From: Pseudomonadota bacterium
GTDB taxonomy: Bacteria > Pseudomonadota > Gammaproteobacteria > Burkholderiales > Burkholderiaceae_C
Direction of reading: 5' to 3'
Assembly: GCA_030918015.1 (NCBI GenBank)
Contig: JAUPTP010000120.1
Span: forward strand, 1 to 6,947
Length of the DNA: 6,947 nt
How positions within the stretch are numbered: position 1 is the stretch's first letter; the number at the start of each line of letters is the position of its first letter. Shown here one piece after another: positions 6,145 through 6,947 of the stretch. The notes under the pieces are model-generated. The model did not search any database. It worked only from the letters and a program-made list of their open reading frames with translations, and was not told where the DNA came from. A program made the translations under genes and the position numbers.

Positions 6145-6519
6145 TCAGCAGTTGGGCACGACCTGCCAGACCACCTTGAGCAGATCGGAGCCGTGGATCG
6201 GCTTGAGCAGCCATCCCGTGGCACCGTGGGCCTTGGCCTGATCCCGCTTGGCTTTCTGGCTTTCGGTCGACAGCATCAGGATCGGCGTGAATTTCAGGAT
6301 CTTGCGGGTTTCCTTGACCAGCTCGATCCCGTCCATGTGCGGCATGTTCAGATCGGAAATGATCAAGTCCGGCGTCAGGCCGGACTTGATTCTGGCCAAG
6401 GCGATGCGCGCATCGTTGGCCGCCTCCACCTTGAATCCGCTCATCTCGAGCGAGTTCTTCAAACTCATCAGCATCGTGGTCGAATCATCGACCACCAGAA
6501 TCTTCTTGTTGGATGACAT
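6145..6519 (-). CDS. CheY-like single-domain response regulator
   Basis: This is a 124-residue receiver domain with no output domain. Conserved residues are present: the acidic pair D11-D12 that binds magnesium, the phosphoacceptor D56 within ISDLNMPHMDG, the switch residue S84 (MLSTES), and K106 in the WLLKP segment, with W103 where E. coli CheY has an aromatic Y106. The FTPILMLSTESQ and AHGATGWLLKP patterns are those of chemotaxis-type CheY proteins, so the likely role is to carry the phosphoryl signal from a CheA kinase to the flagellar motor or another target. No cheA, cheW or receptor gene is in the window, so this is an orphan as far as can be seen. The ATG at 6519 was chosen because GAGGTG lies six bases upstream and the receiver fold begins immediately; a longer frame to 6576 has no family match. 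A perfect 12-bp inverted repeat lies inside the gene. Confidence 0.94.
   Translation of the reverse strand: MSSNKKILVVDDSTTMLMSLKNSLEMSGFKVEAANDARIALARIKSGLTPDLIISDLNMPHMDGIELVKETRKILKFTPILMLSTESQKAKRDQAKAHGATGWLLKPIHGSDLLKVVWQVVPNC
6362..6390. repeat. Perfect 12-bp inverted repeat with 5-base loop inside cheY
   Basis: ATCAAGTCCGGC at 6362-6373 and its exact reverse complement GCCGGACTTGAT at 6379-6390 flank GTCAG. In the cheY message this would form a 12-bp stem with a five-base loop. It lies within the codons for residues about 43-53 of the protein. No T-run follows on either strand, so it is not a standard intrinsic terminator. The pairing is read directly from the sequence; a function is not shown. 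Confidence 0.85.
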
Positions 6520-6523
6520 GCTG

Positions 6524-6529
6524 CACCTC
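6524..6529 (-). promoter_or_regulatory. Ribosome binding site of the cheY-like gene
   Basis: GAGGTG on the minus strand, with its GAGG core six bases before the ATG at 6519, is the clearest Shine-Dalgarno sequence in the window and fixes the start of the response regulator over longer alternatives in the same frame. Confidence 0.75.
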
Positions 6530-6532
6530 GGT

Positions 6533-6565
6533 CTGTCCAGGCGGGACGTTGTTTGTCGTGGACAG
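6533..6565. repeat. 7-bp inverted repeat in the cheY leader
   Basis: CTGTCCA at 6533-6539 pairs exactly with TGGACAG at 6559-6565, with an inner GAC/GTC pairing (6545-6547 with 6555-6557). If transcribed leftward it would form a two-part hairpin ending just before the cheY ribosome binding site. It could equally be a binding site for a dimeric regulator. Only the symmetry is certain. Confidence 0.5.
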
Positions 6566-6598
6566 CATGATCTCACCCTGAATACGGGGGATCAACCT

Positions 6599-6621
6599 CA
6601 TGCCCGAGACCCTTCGGCATG
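6599..6621. repeat. Inverted repeat upstream of cheY
   Basis: CATGCC at 6599-6604 matches GGCATG at 6616-6621 exactly. In the minus-strand transcript two more pairs form inside the stem, leaving one bulged G and a six-base loop. No T-tract follows on either strand, so it does not look like a terminator. It overlaps a possible flagellar-type promoter -10 element. It may be an operator or may be chance. Confidence 0.4.
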
Positions 6622-6636
6622 GCGACGCAGCACTTA
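6611..6636 (-). promoter_or_regulatory. Weak sigma-28 (FliA)-like promoter candidate for cheY
   Basis: On the minus strand TAAG (6636-6633) and GCCGAAGG (6618-6611) are separated by 14 bases. The flagellar sigma-28 consensus is TAAA, about 15 bases, then GCCGATAA. The match is three of four and the first five bases plus none of the last three or one, with spacing one short. It lies about 90 bases upstream of the cheY ATG. The link of the gene to motility makes it worth noting; the match is imperfect. Confidence 0.2.
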
Positions 6637-6836
6637 TTTTTCGCTCTGGTTCATTTTATTTTCCATATTTTCCAGCCACTGCATTCCGTCGAGGGCATGT
6701 CGAATCAGGACGAGGCCGAACAGAACGGTATTGGCCTCGAATACCCTTTTCCAGGTAAAGGAAATCCGCCAACAATTTCACGAACAATTCGCACGCGGGG
6801 CGGACGCAAGCTGGCCACATCCCCAGGGCGATCGCA

Positions 6837-6947
6837 TTAGCCATCGCTCGAAGTTTGTGCATGGCTGACTGAACCGGGCGTCAAGCCGAAGAGCCCTTGC
6901 AGGTAGTCATCGCTCCAGCCCATGCGCTTGCGCTTGGTCTTCTGGCT
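6837..6947 (-). CDS. C-terminal end of an unidentified leftward gene (partial)
   Basis: An open frame enters from the right edge and ends at a TAA at 6839-6837, giving 36 residues. It is the longest of the three leftward frames reaching the edge; the others stop after 21 and 12 codons. The peptide starts with a basic run (KTKRKR), followed by MGWSDDYLQGLFGLTPG and a polar tail. Codons up to about residue 26 use mostly G or C in the third position, as expected for a native gene here. I do not recognise the family. The basic run could be near a nucleic-acid-binding or membrane-proximal end, but nothing more can be said. Confidence 0.4.
   Translation of the reverse strand, partial: SQKTKRKRMGWSDDYLQGLFGLTPGSVSHAQTSSDG

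Larger units (their letters stand above)
6566..6836. other. Low-GC segment without a recognisable gene
   Basis: This stretch has a base composition unlike the rest of the window: 23 of the 60 bases at 6631-6690 are G or C. Several short open frames exist on both strands but none has a known domain, a ribosome binding site and GC-rich third codon positions together. One leftward frame closing at a TAA at 6635-6633 ends with a plausible peptide (LVLIRHALDGMQWLENMENK and a few more residues) but has no ATG, GTG or TTG start before an upstream stop. The region probably combines the control region of cheY with non-coding or decayed sequence. Confidence 0.5.

Noticed and set aside
6619..6840. Rightward 73-codon frame with a hydrophobic N-terminus
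   Set aside because: It has no ribosome binding site, no family resemblance and no GC-rich third positions. Competing frames on both strands look equally plausible.
6656..6862. Leftward 68-codon frame
   Set aside because: It overlaps the better-supported gene end at 6837-6947. It has no ribosome binding site or recognisable domain.

Overview
The window is about 7 kb of GC-rich DNA (visibly near 70% G+C across most of it) with dense, short-gapped genes and ATGA stop/start overlaps. The gene content is tadA next to what looks like an LD-carboxypeptidase gene, a MASE2-GGDEF cyclase, DUF72, arfB, DUF1653 and a chemotaxis-type CheY. Together with the base composition this suggests the chromosome of a motile betaproteobacterium, probably Burkholderiales. 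That placement is inference from gene families and composition, not from a marker gene.

Layout. Positions 1-1862 read leftward: a MASE2-GGDEF diguanylate cyclase, then tadA (tRNA adenosine deaminase), then the first 20 codons of a probable LD-carboxypeptidase that overlaps the tadA stop. A short divergent intergenic region (1863-1947) separates these from the only rightward gene, a DUF72/YecE family protein (1948-2943). That gene converges on a leftward cluster with only 21 bases between the stop codons. In transcription order the cluster is a small exported protein (5763-5302), arfB (ribosome rescue hydrolase, 5305-4916), a J-domain protein (4862-3732) and an exported protein with one calcium-loop-like motif (3735-2965). 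Two of its three junctions are 4-base ATGA overlaps. Further right, still leftward, are a DUF1653 protein (6106-5870) and a CheY-like single-domain response regulator (6519-6145).

The right end (about 6530-6947) differs. It is much less GC-rich (23 G+C in the 60 bases 6631-6690) and holds no gene I can name. Two inverted repeats lie upstream of cheY, and the last 36 codons of an unidentified leftward gene enter from the right edge. The cheY coding sequence itself carries a perfect 12-bp inverted repeat with a 5-base loop.

Functionally this is mostly housekeeping and signalling: tRNA modification, cell-wall recycling (partial gene), c-di-GMP synthesis, ribosome rescue, a J-protein co-chaperone and chemotaxis signalling. 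I see no mobile element, CRISPR array, RNA gene or obvious defence system. The points most worth following are the ribosome-rescue/J-protein/exported-protein cluster, the hairpins in and upstream of cheY, and the low-GC segment at the right edge.
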